Made by a program: the position numbers and the translations under genes. The notes under the pieces are model-generated. The model made no database searches. It worked only from the letters and a program-made list of their open reading frames with translations, and was not told where the DNA came from. 64,000 nucleotides of DNA from Sagittula salina (lineage in GTDB: Bacteria; Pseudomonadota; Alphaproteobacteria; Rhodobacterales; Rhodobacteraceae): assembly GCF_017813235.1 (NCBI RefSeq), contig NZ_JAGISH010000007.1, positions 186,001 through 250,000 on the forward strand, given 5' to 3'. Of the stretch, positions 54,422-62,459 are shown piece by piece. Numbering within the stretch: the stretch's first letter is position 1; the number at the start of each line of letters is the position of its first letter.

Positions 54422-54804
54422 GTGCCGCTACCCGCGCTGCTTCCCGTCCGCTGGCCCGCCCGCCGGCTGCCATGTCAGCCGGCTTTCCTGCCCGCCTGTC
54501 TTGCCTTCGCCGCGCTCTCTGCCTGCGCCATTGTGTCGCTCGCGCCCGCCGTGCGCGGCGGCACCGATGGCGTCGCGGCAAAGCTCCGCCCCGGCGTCAC
54601 TCGCGCGGAGGCAGACGTGGCGCTCGGCCCCGATGCGGGCTTTGAACGCAACCCGAAGGACTTCGACGAATCCTGCGTCAGCTACGCCTACGGAGGCGTA
54701 CCGCCGCTCTACGTCCACGCGGTCTTTCGCGCGGGGGGCGGCTGGTCAGGGCGAGCGATGGGCACCCGGCGCTGTGCACCTACGGGTCGCTGATCGAGGG
54801 CTGA
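54422..54804 (+). pseudogene. Small lipoprotein, probable frameshift in a G-run
   Basis: Start GTG at 54422 with GGGAG upstream. The first frame gives a lipobox-like ALSACAIVSLAP, then VTRAEADVALGPDAGFERNPKDFDESCVSYAYGG and LYVHAVFR. After a G-run near 54735 the natural-looking continuation LVRASDGHPALCTYGSLIEG is in another frame, ending at the TGA at 54802-54804. Read straight through, the first frame ends at 54793 with an unlike tail. Either a recent frameshift or a homopolymer sequencing error. The SmpA/OmlA-like 'G.TRAEAD..LG' start suggests a small outer-membrane lipoprotein. Confidence 0.55.
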
Positions 54805-54880
54805 GGCGTGGGGCAGGGTCCGGGCCGACCGGAACCGGTCCCGCCGCGCGCGGGTTGTCAGGAAAACGGAGGATCATTCG

Positions 54881-55555
54881 ATGACCCATACCCTGACGCT
54901 GCAGTCCATTTCTCCTGTGACCCATGACTGCCATCACCTGGTCTTTGACCGGCCGGAGGGATTTTCCTTTGCGGCGGGGCAGGCGGTGGACCTTGCGCTT
55001 GACCGCGACGGCTGGCGGCAGGAGACGCGGCCTTTTACTTTCGTCAGCCTGCCGGAGGAGGAGACGCTGCAGTTCGTCATCAAGTCCTACCCGGAACATG
55101 ACGGGGTGACGGAACGGATCGGAAAACTGACACCCGGCGACACCGTGCTGGCGGAAGACCCCTGGGGCGCGATCTCCGACAAGGGGGATGGCATCTTTGT
55201 CGCCGGGGGCGCGGGGGTGACACCCTTTATCGCCATCCTGCGCAAGAAGCTGCAGGAGAACGGGGCCCTGGACGGCAATACACTGGTGTTTTCGAACAGG
55301 ACCGAGGCGGAAATCATCCTCAAGGACGAGTTCGACGCGATGCCGGGGTTGTCTGTGGTCTATACCGTCACCGACGAACCCGACAGCGATTATGCGCGGG
55401 GGCAGGTGGATGCGTCCTTCCTGAGGGATCTGCTCGATGTAGCCGAAGATGTGGTCTACGTCTGCGGCCCCGACGGCATGGTCGAGACGTTGCCACGGGA
55501 GCTGGTAGCTTTGGGCGTACCGCAGAAGCGTATTATAACGGAAAAATTTGACTGA
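54881..55555 (+). CDS. FAD/NAD(P)-binding reductase, ferredoxin reductase-like
   Basis: 224 residues. FAD-binding barrel (QETRPFTFVSLPEEE; RPFT.VS = RxYS-type FAD motif), then VAGGAGVTPFIAILRKKL for pyridine nucleotide and VVYVCGPDGMVETLPRELVALGV at the end. No 2Fe-2S domain is fused, so it is a stand-alone flavodoxin/ferredoxin-NAD(P)H reductase relative. Electron partner unknown. Confidence 0.85.
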   Translation: MTHTLTLQSISPVTHDCHHLVFDRPEGFSFAAGQAVDLALDRDGWRQETRPFTFVSLPEEETLQFVIKSYPEHDGVTERIGKLTPGDTVLAEDPWGAISDKGDGIFVAGGAGVTPFIAILRKKLQENGALDGNTLVFSNRTEAEIILKDEFDAMPGLSVVYTVTDEPDSDYARGQVDASFLRDLLDVAEDVVYVCGPDGMVETLPRELVALGVPQKRIITEKFD

Positions 55556-55883
55556 GGAGTTTCTCCTTGCCCGCCCAAAGAAGGGGGGCTCTGCCCCCCT
55601 CTGCCTTCGGCATTCACCCCCCGCGGTATTTCTGAACCAAAGAAGCTGGGCGCTTTGACTTTTCTTCTTTGGTTCAGAAATACCGCGGGAGCGCGAGGGC
55701 AGTGCCCTCGCCGCGCCGCAGGCGCGTTTGCGCGGGCGTAGCCCGCGCCGGTCGGATCGAGGGAGCGCCCGCAGGGCGTGGCCGTCGGTTCGAAACCGCT
55801 ATGTTGGCAGTGAGGGGTGGGGCGGGCTTTCAGCCGGACTCCCGACAGAAAGACGTTCGCCCGGAATCCGTTTCAGGCAACCG
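55556..55883. other. Intergenic region with a large inverted repeat
   Basis: 328 bases; contains the 26-bp inverted repeat at 55620-55689 and low-complexity GC-rich sequence (55690-55800). No gene seen. Confidence 0.5.
55620..55689. repeat. 26-bp perfect inverted repeat, 18-base loop
   Basis: Left arm 55620-55645 begins CCCGCGGTATTTCTGAACC, right arm 55664-55689 is its exact reverse complement. The arm sequence (TATTTCTGAACCAAAGAAG) resembles the GAGTATTCGAACCAAGGAG stretch at ~48656, suggesting a dispersed repeat family. It could also terminate the reductase and glycosyltransferase genes, which converge here. Confidence 0.8.
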
Positions 55884-56753
55884 TCAAAACCACTGGCCGG
55901 GTTCCATCAGGCCGAGATCAAGCAGTTGACGCGAGTGCCATTCGAAGGGCATCGAATTGCGCCAGTGAAAGCTGCGGATGTCGGAGGTGGAGCCGGGATT
56001 GCGCTTCAGTGCCTTCGCGGTGCGGAAGGAGGCGATGGCCGCCGTCAGGTTGTTGTGCCACGGGCAGGCGTAGGTGTTGTTTTCCTCGACATCGAAGGTG
56101 TGGTCCTCTCGCAGGCGCTGGCCGGGGCGGGCGCGGAAAAGTGCGATGCGGTCGATCTTGCGACGTTCGGGGGGGATGTGTTCCTCGTAGCGCCAGCGCA
56201 GCCCGCCAAAGAAGTCCAGCTGGCGGTCTCTGGGGTGGTTGTGATTCTTCGGATCGGGGCGGGCCAGCGCGTAGTAGCCGGAGCGGTCGAGATGCGCGTC
56301 CTCCAGGCTGACCGCACTGGGAGTGCGGGCCAGGTCGGCGGCGTAGAGATCGATCACATAGCTGAGCATGGCGTCGCGGCGTTCTTCGCTGTGAAAGGCC
56401 AGCATTTCGCCGACGGTACGGGTCTCGCAAAAGGGGTAGAAGAGGTATTCCGCGTTGTAGCAGTAGTAGAGCCATTGGCCCGCGGCGAGGTCGTTGATCC
56501 GGTTGACGGCCTGCACGACAGCGCCATCCGCAGCAGGGTCGCAGGTGATGCGGTGGATCTTGCCTTCGAGGTCGGGCGGCGTGTCCCAGAGGGGTGAGAC
56601 GAAGCACAGCACCGAGCGGAACCCGCAGCGGCGGTGGTGACGCAGGGTGGAGGCGAGTTCGGTGTCGTCCTCCGCAAAGACCATGGCGATCGGCCCATTG
56701 GCGAGCGTGGGTTTGCCGCGCCGCGCGAAATCGTCGAGGGAATCGTAGGTCAT
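55884..56753 (-). CDS. Glycosyltransferase-like protein
   Basis: 289 residues from ATG at 56753 (AAAGG upstream). The start [35 protein letters not shown] resembles GT-A enzymes that read 'NE...L...L.HH..LGF' (GT2/GT92-like). Later features: [32 protein letters not shown] and a His-containing [21 protein letters not shown]. No signal peptide or membrane anchor. Its sugar donor and acceptor are unknown. It is divergent from miaB with 153 bases between. Confidence 0.65.
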   Translation of the reverse strand: MTYDSLDDFARRGKPTLANGPIAMVFAEDDTELASTLRHHRRCGFRSVLCFVSPLWDTPPDLEGKIHRITCDPAADGAVVQAVNRINDLAAGQWLYYCYNAEYLFYPFCETRTVGEMLAFHSEERRDAMLSYVIDLYAADLARTPSAVSLEDAHLDRSGYYALARPDPKNHNHPRDRQLDFFGGLRWRYEEHIPPERRKIDRIALFRARPGQRLREDHTFDVEENNTYACPWHNNLTAAIASFRTAKALKRNPGSTSDIRSFHWRNSMPFEWHSRQLLDLGLMEPGQWF

Positions 56754-56906
56754 CGCGGTCTTTCGGCCTTTCTGGGGGCTGTCGGCTCCGGGGGACTGTC
56801 GGCGCATCGCCGGGCGCGCGTCAGATTTGCCGAAGATCGTGCCCATTGCAAGGCAGGGGTGTTTCGGGCTATTTCCCGCCCCTGTTGTCCGGAACGGAGT
56901 CGCCCC

Positions 56907-58229
56907 ATGACCGTCAAGAAGCTGTTCATCAAGACCTACGGCTGCCAGATGAACGTCTACGACAGTGAACGCATGGCGGAATCTCTGGCGGATCTTGGGG
57001 GTGGCGAGGGCTATGTCGTCACCGAAACCCCAGACGACGCCGACATGATCCTGCTCAACACCTGCCACATCCGCGAGAAAGCCGCGGAAAAGGTCTATTC
57101 CGAGCTGGGCCGCTACAAGGGCCTGAAGGCGGCAAAACCCGACCTGAAGATCGGCGTGGCGGGCTGCGTCGCGCAGGCCGAGGGGGAGGAGATCATACGT
57201 CGCCAGCCGATGGTCGACCTCGTGGTGGGGCCGCAGTCCTATCACAAGCTGCCGCAGCTGACTGCGAAGGCGGGGCTGGGACAGAAGGCGCTGGACACCG
57301 ATTTCCCCGAGGAAGACAAGTTCGAGCACCTGAAGGCGCGGCCGAAGGCGAAGCGGGGGCCGACGGCCTTCCTGACGGTGCAGGAGGGCTGCGATAAGTT
57401 TTGCGCCTTTTGCGTGGTGCCCTACACGCGCGGCGCGGAGGTCAGCCGCCCGGCGGAGCGCGTCATGCGCGAGGCGCGCGACCTGGTGGAGCGCGGCGTG
57501 CGGGAAATCACCCTGCTGGGTCAGAACGTCAACGCCTACCACGGCCATGATGGCGGGCTGGCCGGGCTGATCCGGGAGCTGGCGGCGATCGACGGGCTGG
57601 AACGCATCCGTTTCACAACCTCGCATCCCAACGACATGGACGAGGCGCTGATCGCGGCGCATGGCGACTGCGAGAAGCTGATGCCCTATCTGCACCTGCC
57701 GGTGCAGGCGGGTTCGGACAGGATCCTAAAGCGGATGAACCGCCAGCACACCGCCGAGCAATACCTCGGCCTGATCGAGCGGCTGCGCGCGGCGCGGCCC
57801 GACCTGCACCTGTCGGGGGATTTCATCGTCGGCTTCCCGGAAGAGACCGAAGAGGATTTTCAGGCGACCATGGAGCTGGTGCGCGCGGTGCGCTACGGCT
57901 CTGCGTTTTCATTCAAATACTCGGAGCGCCCCGGCACGCCTGCCGCCGAGCGCGCACAGGTGCCGGAGGCGGAGAAGGACGACCGGCTGCAACGCCTGCA
58001 AGCCCTGCTGACACAGCAGCAGCGCGCGCTGCAGGATGCCATGGTCGGTCGCGAGGTTCAGGTGTTGTTCGAAAAGCCCGGCCGCCAGCCGGGGCAGATG
58101 GTGGGCAAATCGGAATATCTGCATGCCGTGCATGTGGAGGCACCGGGAATCGGACCCGGCGACCTTGCGCGGGTGCGAATCGAGTCCAGCGGCCCCAACA
58201 GCCTGAAAGGCGTGCTTCTCCCGTCTTAA
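56907..58229 (+). CDS. miaB: tRNA-2-methylthio-N6-isopentenyladenosine synthase
   Basis: 440 residues from ATG at 56907. N-terminal cluster cysteines in [16 protein letters not shown] and GVAGCVAQ; radical-SAM motif [16 protein letters not shown]-terminal TRAM domain ([30 protein letters not shown]). Methylthiolates i6A37 of tRNAs. It heads the miaB...phoH-ybeY-corC-lnt neighbourhood. Confidence 0.95.
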   Translation: MTVKKLFIKTYGCQMNVYDSERMAESLADLGGGEGYVVTETPDDADMILLNTCHIREKAAEKVYSELGRYKGLKAAKPDLKIGVAGCVAQAEGEEIIRRQPMVDLVVGPQSYHKLPQLTAKAGLGQKALDTDFPEEDKFEHLKARPKAKRGPTAFLTVQEGCDKFCAFCVVPYTRGAEVSRPAERVMREARDLVERGVREITLLGQNVNAYHGHDGGLAGLIRELAAIDGLERIRFTTSHPNDMDEALIAAHGDCEKLMPYLHLPVQAGSDRILKRMNRQHTAEQYLGLIERLRAARPDLHLSGDFIVGFPEETEEDFQATMELVRAVRYGSAFSFKYSERPGTPAAERAQVPEAEKDDRLQRLQALLTQQQRALQDAMVGREVQVLFEKPGRQPGQMVGKSEYLHAVHVEAPGIGPGDLARVRIESSGPNSLKGVLLPS

Positions 58230-58446
58230 ATGCGGCGGGGAAGTCCTTGGAGGCAAAGAAAACCTCCAGTTGTCCACATAAAACACAAGATATAGTGGGA
58301 ACTGTTTCCGGAATCGGTACGGGCGCTGTGGATTTCTTCTTCCCTTGTTAATAGGAATCCTTAAACTGTTGATTACAGTTAATTTGCGCGGTCCGCTGCC
58401 ATCGGGTGCCGCGCATGGGGGAAACATCAATCAAGGGACAGAGCCT

Positions 58447-59046
58447 GTGGCGACACGTATCACCATGGCCCTCAGCGCGCTTGCGCTGACTGCTCTCGCA
58501 TGTCTGTCGGCCGCCGTGCCGGCAGCCGCGGCCGGGGCCGAAAATAAAGACGCATTCATTTCCACACAGAACACCCGCACAATTCGGGGCGAACAATATA
58601 TTCCGGGCATCTGGGTCGACCCAGATGGCTGCGAACACTGGGTCATGGACGACGGTGTCGAAGGGTACATGGACCCGCACCTTGACCGGAAGGGCATGCC
58701 GGTCTGCCGCCGGTCCAACACCTGCGGCGTGATGAACACCGACCAGTTCTTTGCCACCGACAGCTACAAGATCTCGCGCGCGGGGCAGCAGCGGATCGCG
58801 GATTTCTTCCGCTCGTCCAGTGCCATCGGCTATGTCATCGCCGGTCACACCGACAGCCGCGCCAGCGATGATTACAACATCAAGCTGTCGTACAACCGCG
58901 CGCTGGCCGTGGCCCGGATCGCCCGTTCGGTGGGTGCCAACATCACCGACGTTCGCGGCTTTGGCGAGCGGATGCCGGTGGCGTCGAATGCAACGACCGA
59001 AGGCATGGCGAAGAATCGCCGCGTCGAAGTCATCTGCTTCCAGTAA
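58447..59046 (+). CDS. OmpA-family envelope protein with N-terminal WVDP-cysteine motif
   Basis: 199 residues from GTG at 58447 (AGGGA upstream). Signal peptide to about AAAAG. Then a ~40-residue segment GIWVDPDGCEHWVMDDGVEG...LDRKGMPVC, followed by an OmpA-C domain (YVIAGHTDSRASDDYNIKLSYNRALAVARIARSVG, VRGFGERMPVASN, KNRRVEV) that binds peptidoglycan. The N-terminal motif recurs in the next gene. The upstream 217 bases are AT-rich and hold a dyad TTAAACTGT/ACAGTTAA near 58361-58382. Confidence 0.85.
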   Translation: MATRITMALSALALTALACLSAAVPAAAAGAENKDAFISTQNTRTIRGEQYIPGIWVDPDGCEHWVMDDGVEGYMDPHLDRKGMPVCRRSNTCGVMNTDQFFATDSYKISRAGQQRIADFFRSSSAIGYVIAGHTDSRASDDYNIKLSYNRALAVARIARSVGANITDVRGFGERMPVASNATTEGMAKNRRVEVICFQ

Positions 59047-59060
59047 CCGGGGGACCAGTC

Positions 59061-59375
59061 ATGAAAGCCACCAAACTGCTGCTCGCCCTGCCTGTTGCCG
59101 CCGCGCTGTCGGCCTGCACCGATATTCCCATCGGGCCGGACAAGAGCAAGGACCGCAACTTCTTTGACCGGGACGACCTGACGCAGATGCACGCGGGCAT
59201 CTGGGTCGATCCGAACGGGTGCGATCACTGGATCATCGACGATGGCGTGGAGGGCTACCTTTCGCTGCGTCTGGACAAGTACGGCAAGCCGGTCTGCTCG
59301 GGCACCGCCCCGCCGACCATCGCCACGGGGAATTTCAAGCAAGGTTCGACCAGCATCATCGGCGACCCGCTGTAA
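59061..59375 (+). CDS. Small lipoprotein sharing the WVDP-cysteine motif
   Basis: 104 residues, 14 bases after the OmpA-family gene. Lipoprotein signal MKATKLLLALPVAAALSAC (Cys19). The body is essentially the motif: AGIWVDPNGCDHWIIDDGVEG...LRLDKYGKPVC, nearly identical in spacing to the preceding protein, with two Cys that may pair. Likely interacts with or competes with its neighbour in the envelope. The family is unknown to me. Confidence 0.8.
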   Translation: MKATKLLLALPVAAALSACTDIPIGPDKSKDRNFFDRDDLTQMHAGIWVDPNGCDHWIIDDGVEGYLSLRLDKYGKPVCSGTAPPTIATGNFKQGSTSIIGDPL

Positions 59376-59401
59376 CGTTCCCGCCACGCGCGACATCAAA
59401 G

Positions 59402-59423
59402 GGCCGTCCCTTCCGGGGCGGCC
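59402..59423 (+). terminator. Hairpin after the small lipoprotein gene
   Basis: GGCCGTCCC (59402-59410) and GGGGCGGCC (59415-59423) pair with one G.T pair around TTCC. No T-run follows. Confidence 0.45.
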
Positions 59424-59622
59424 TAGTCGTATCTGGGGGGACTTGGCCCGCAGGGTGCCGGTGGGTCTGCCCGAAATGCGGGCAGGACGGCTGGCGTGAA
59501 ATCTCTCGCTTTCATGACAATTACGGTACGACACTTGCGCTGGAACGAAACGGGATGCACCATATCTGGAACAGACAGGCGCGAAGGCGCATCGCCTTCG
59601 CCATATCGCGCAGGAGAGCGTA

Positions 59623-60591
59623 TTGAATACAGGCGTGCTGACCAATGCCATTCTCGAATTCCCTGACAACCGGCTTCTGATCGATCTTTGCGGCGAGTTC
59701 GATCGCAACCTGACCGACATCGAGGCCCGCACCGGATCGCAGATCCTGCGACGCGGCAATCAGCTTGCGGTGCACGGCACGGAGGAAGCGGTGGCAGCGG
59801 CCCGGGAGGTCCTGAACGCGCTTTACGCGCGGCTGGAGCAGGGCCGGGAGGTCGGCCGGTCCGACATCGACCGCGAATTCCGCGTGCAGGACACGGAGGC
59901 ACCGGACCAGCAGCTGGAGATGTTCGTCGGCGGCAAGGTCGAGATCAAGACCCGCAAGAAGCTGGTGGAGCCACGCACCGACGCGCAGAAGGCCTATGTG
60001 CGGTCGCTGTATGAAAACGAGCTGGGCTTTGGCATCGGGCCCGCGGGCACGGGCAAGACATACCTCGCCGTGGCTGTGGGGGTGAACATGCTGATCACCG
60101 GCGCGGTGGACAAGATTATCCTCTGCCGCCCGGCGGTGGAAGCCGGGGAGCGGCTGGGTTTCCTGCCCGGCACGCAGGAGGAAAAGGTCGACCCCTACAT
60201 GCAGCCGCTGATGGACGCGCTGAACGACTTCCTCCCCGGAAAGCAGCTGGCCAAGATGCGCGAGGAGAAGCAGGTGGAGATCGCGCCGCTGGCCTTCATG
60301 CGCGGGCGCACGCTGTCGAACGCCTTCGTGGTGCTGGACGAGGCGCAGAACGCCACGACCATGCAGATGAAGATGTTCCTGACCCGCCTGGGCGAGGGGT
60401 CGCGCATGGTCATCACCGGCGACCGGACGCAATGCGACCTGCCGCGCGGGGTGCCTTCGGGGCTGGCAGACGCGGAGCGGCTGCTGGACACGGTGCCGGG
60501 GATCTCGTTCAACTACTTCACCGGCAAGGACGTGGTGCGCCACCCGCTGGTGGCGGCGATCATCGAGGCCTATGAACAGGACGGTTCCTGA
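59623..60591 (+). CDS. phoH: PhoH-family ATPase
   Basis: 322 residues from TTG at 59623. N-terminal KH-like part (NRLLIDLCGEFDRNLTDIEARTGSQILRRGNQLAVHG), then the PhoH P-loop GPAGTGKTYLAVAVGVNML, Walker B FVVLDEAQNATTMQMKMFLTRLG, and VITGDRTQCDLPRG. Functionally linked to YbeY in RNA metabolism; the ybeY gene follows after 220 bases in which I see no gene. Confidence 0.93.
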   Translation: MNTGVLTNAILEFPDNRLLIDLCGEFDRNLTDIEARTGSQILRRGNQLAVHGTEEAVAAAREVLNALYARLEQGREVGRSDIDREFRVQDTEAPDQQLEMFVGGKVEIKTRKKLVEPRTDAQKAYVRSLYENELGFGIGPAGTGKTYLAVAVGVNMLITGAVDKIILCRPAVEAGERLGFLPGTQEEKVDPYMQPLMDALNDFLPGKQLAKMREEKQVEIAPLAFMRGRTLSNAFVVLDEAQNATTMQMKMFLTRLGEGSRMVITGDRTQCDLPRGVPSGLADAERLLDTVPGISFNYFTGKDVVRHPLVAAIIEAYEQDGS

Positions 60592-60811
60592 CGCCGGGTC
60601 TCGCGGAAACCCGAAACGGTTCGGGGCGTTATCTGCGGACCGTTTCCGGCGCTGCCGCTGGCGGAGCGTTCTGGGCGCTTGGGCCGGTGGCAACGGGTGT
60701 CGCTGACAACGCCGGGCCGCCGACGGCGGGCCGGGCACGGCCGGCGGGAGGTGGACGGGCGCGGCCGAAGCGGCTAACGGCAGCGGCAGCCATGAGCCAC
60801 GGAGAGCGCGA

Positions 60812-61354
60812 ATGCTGACGGACACGATCATCGAGGACGACCGCTGGGATGCGGCGGGGCTGGCCGCGATGGCGGAACGCGCGGCACAGGCGGCGCTGGC
60901 GCACCTCAGGCTGACCGGCGACTACGAGATCGCCGTGATGGGCTGCGACGATGCCCGCATCGCCACGCTGAACGCCGATTTCCGCGGCAAGCCCCGACCG
61001 ACCAACGTGCTGTCCTGGCCGTCGGAGGATCTTGCCCCGGACATCGAGGGGGGCGCGCCCCTTTCTCCCGACCCCGACCCGGAGGAGGAGGAGGAGGAGG
61101 AGGAGGACGAGCCGCACCACCTCGGCGATCTGGCTCTGGCCTGGGAAACCTGTACGCGGGAAGCCGCCGAACAGGGCAAGCCTTTCGGCGACCACGTGAC
61201 GCACCTTATCGTTCACGGGGTTTTACATTTGCTGGGCTACGACCATATCCGTGATGGAGATGCCACGCTGATGGAACGGTTGGAGGTCGAGATACTTGGC
61301 AATCTCGGTCTGAACGACCCATATAGGGAGATCGATGGGCCACATGGCTCGTGA
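60812..61354 (+). CDS. ybeY: Endoribonuclease YbeY (rRNA maturation factor)
   Basis: 180 residues. Zn-binding HLIVHGVLHLLGYDH near the C-terminus and the conserved LNADFRGKPRPTNVLSWP. A loop between them carries an extra acidic insertion (PDPDPEEEEEEEEDEP) encoded by a run of GAG codons, making the protein ~25 residues longer than typical. It acts in 16S rRNA 3'-end processing. Its end overlaps the corC start by 20 bases. Confidence 0.93.
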   Translation: MLTDTIIEDDRWDAAGLAAMAERAAQAALAHLRLTGDYEIAVMGCDDARIATLNADFRGKPRPTNVLSWPSEDLAPDIEGGAPLSPDPDPEEEEEEEEDEPHHLGDLALAWETCTREAAEQGKPFGDHVTHLIVHGVLHLLGYDHIRDGDATLMERLEVEILGNLGLNDPYREIDGPHGS

Positions 61355-62411
61355 CTGGTATGGATTGATGGGCGACAACGACGACTCGTCTAACGCGGCG
61401 CAGGGCGCGCAGACGGAAAACGACCAGGGCAACAGCGCTGGCGATCAGGAGGGCGGCTTCTTGCGGCGGCTCTTCGGCTGGTCCTCGAAAGAGGATGACG
61501 AGGGCGAGGAAGTCGCCCGGAGCGGGGCGGAGCATTCGGCATCCCCGGCCCATGGTATGGTCAATCTGCGCCGCATGCGCGTGGAGGACGTGGCCATCCC
61601 CAAGGCGGAGATCATCGCCGTCCCCGATACGATCACCAAGGACGATCTGGTCAAGGTCTTCCGCGAAAGCGGCCTGACCCGGCTGCCGGTCTACGAGGGC
61701 ACGCTCGACACGCCCGTGGGCATGGCCCACCTGAAGGATTTCGCTCTGGCCTACGGGTTCAACGGTGCGGGTGCGCGGTTCAATCTGCGCCGGATGCTGC
61801 GGCCACTGCTGTACGTCCCGCCGTCGATGCCGCTGGGCGTTCTGCTGACGAAGATGCAGACGGAGCGGCGGCACATGGCGCTGGTGATCGACGAATACGG
61901 CGGCGTCGACGGCCTGGTCACCATCGAGGACCTGATCGAACAGGTGGTGGGCGAGATCGCCGACGAACACGACACCGACGACGACCAGACCTGGGTAAAG
62001 GAACGGGCCGGCTGCTGGCTGGCGCTGGCCAAGACGCCGCTGGATGAATTCGAGGAAGAACTGGGCTTTGCCCTCACCCAGCACGACGACATCGACGAGG
62101 AAGAAATCGACACGCTGGGCGGTCTGGTCTTCATGCTGGCGGGCCGGGTGCCCGCGCGCGGCGAGGTGATCCGCCATCCGGCTGGCGTCGATCTGGAGGT
62201 CGTGGACGCCGACCCGCGGCGGATCAAACGGCTGCGCGTGCGCCTGCCCGGCACCGCACGGGCGCAGGCCCGGCTGGAGGCGACGCAGGCCCCTGTTCCG
62301 CTGGAGGTTACCATGCCGGCCTCGGCCCCCGGCGCCGCCGCTGGTCAGACCGTGAGCCAACCCGCCCCCGCGCCGACCGCGCGCGCGCCGGGGAAGGCGG
62401 ATCGCGCGTGA
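61335..62411 (+). CDS. CorC/HlyC-family CBS-domain protein
   Basis: 358 residues from ATG at 61335 (GGGAG 4 bases upstream; ATGs at 61344 and 61368 are alternatives). Two CBS repeats (VEDVAIPKAEIIAVPDTITKDDLVKVFRESGLTRLPVYEG and MLRPLLYVPPSMPLGVLLTKMQTERRHMALVIDEYGGVDGLVTIEDLIEQVVGEI), then a CorC/HlyC domain. No transmembrane DUF21 domain, so soluble like CorC. Possibly Mg/Co efflux-related. The C-terminus is Ala/Pro-rich. Confidence 0.88.
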   Translation: MGHMARDWYGLMGDNDDSSNAAQGAQTENDQGNSAGDQEGGFLRRLFGWSSKEDDEGEEVARSGAEHSASPAHGMVNLRRMRVEDVAIPKAEIIAVPDTITKDDLVKVFRESGLTRLPVYEGTLDTPVGMAHLKDFALAYGFNGAGARFNLRRMLRPLLYVPPSMPLGVLLTKMQTERRHMALVIDEYGGVDGLVTIEDLIEQVVGEIADEHDTDDDQTWVKERAGCWLALAKTPLDEFEEELGFALTQHDDIDEEEIDTLGGLVFMLAGRVPARGEVIRHPAGVDLEVVDADPRRIKRLRVRLPGTARAQARLEATQAPVPLEVTMPASAPGAAAGQTVSQPAPAPTARAPGKADRA

Positions 62412-62459
62412 CACCTGCCTGAGATGCCTTTGCGCCGTGCCTGTAGCGAGCCTGATATC

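Noticed and set aside
58330..58390. TTAA-rich stretch considered as a CtrA box
   Set aside because: Spacing between TTAA half sites is 9 and 14 bases, not the 7 expected. Kept only as a possible dyad.
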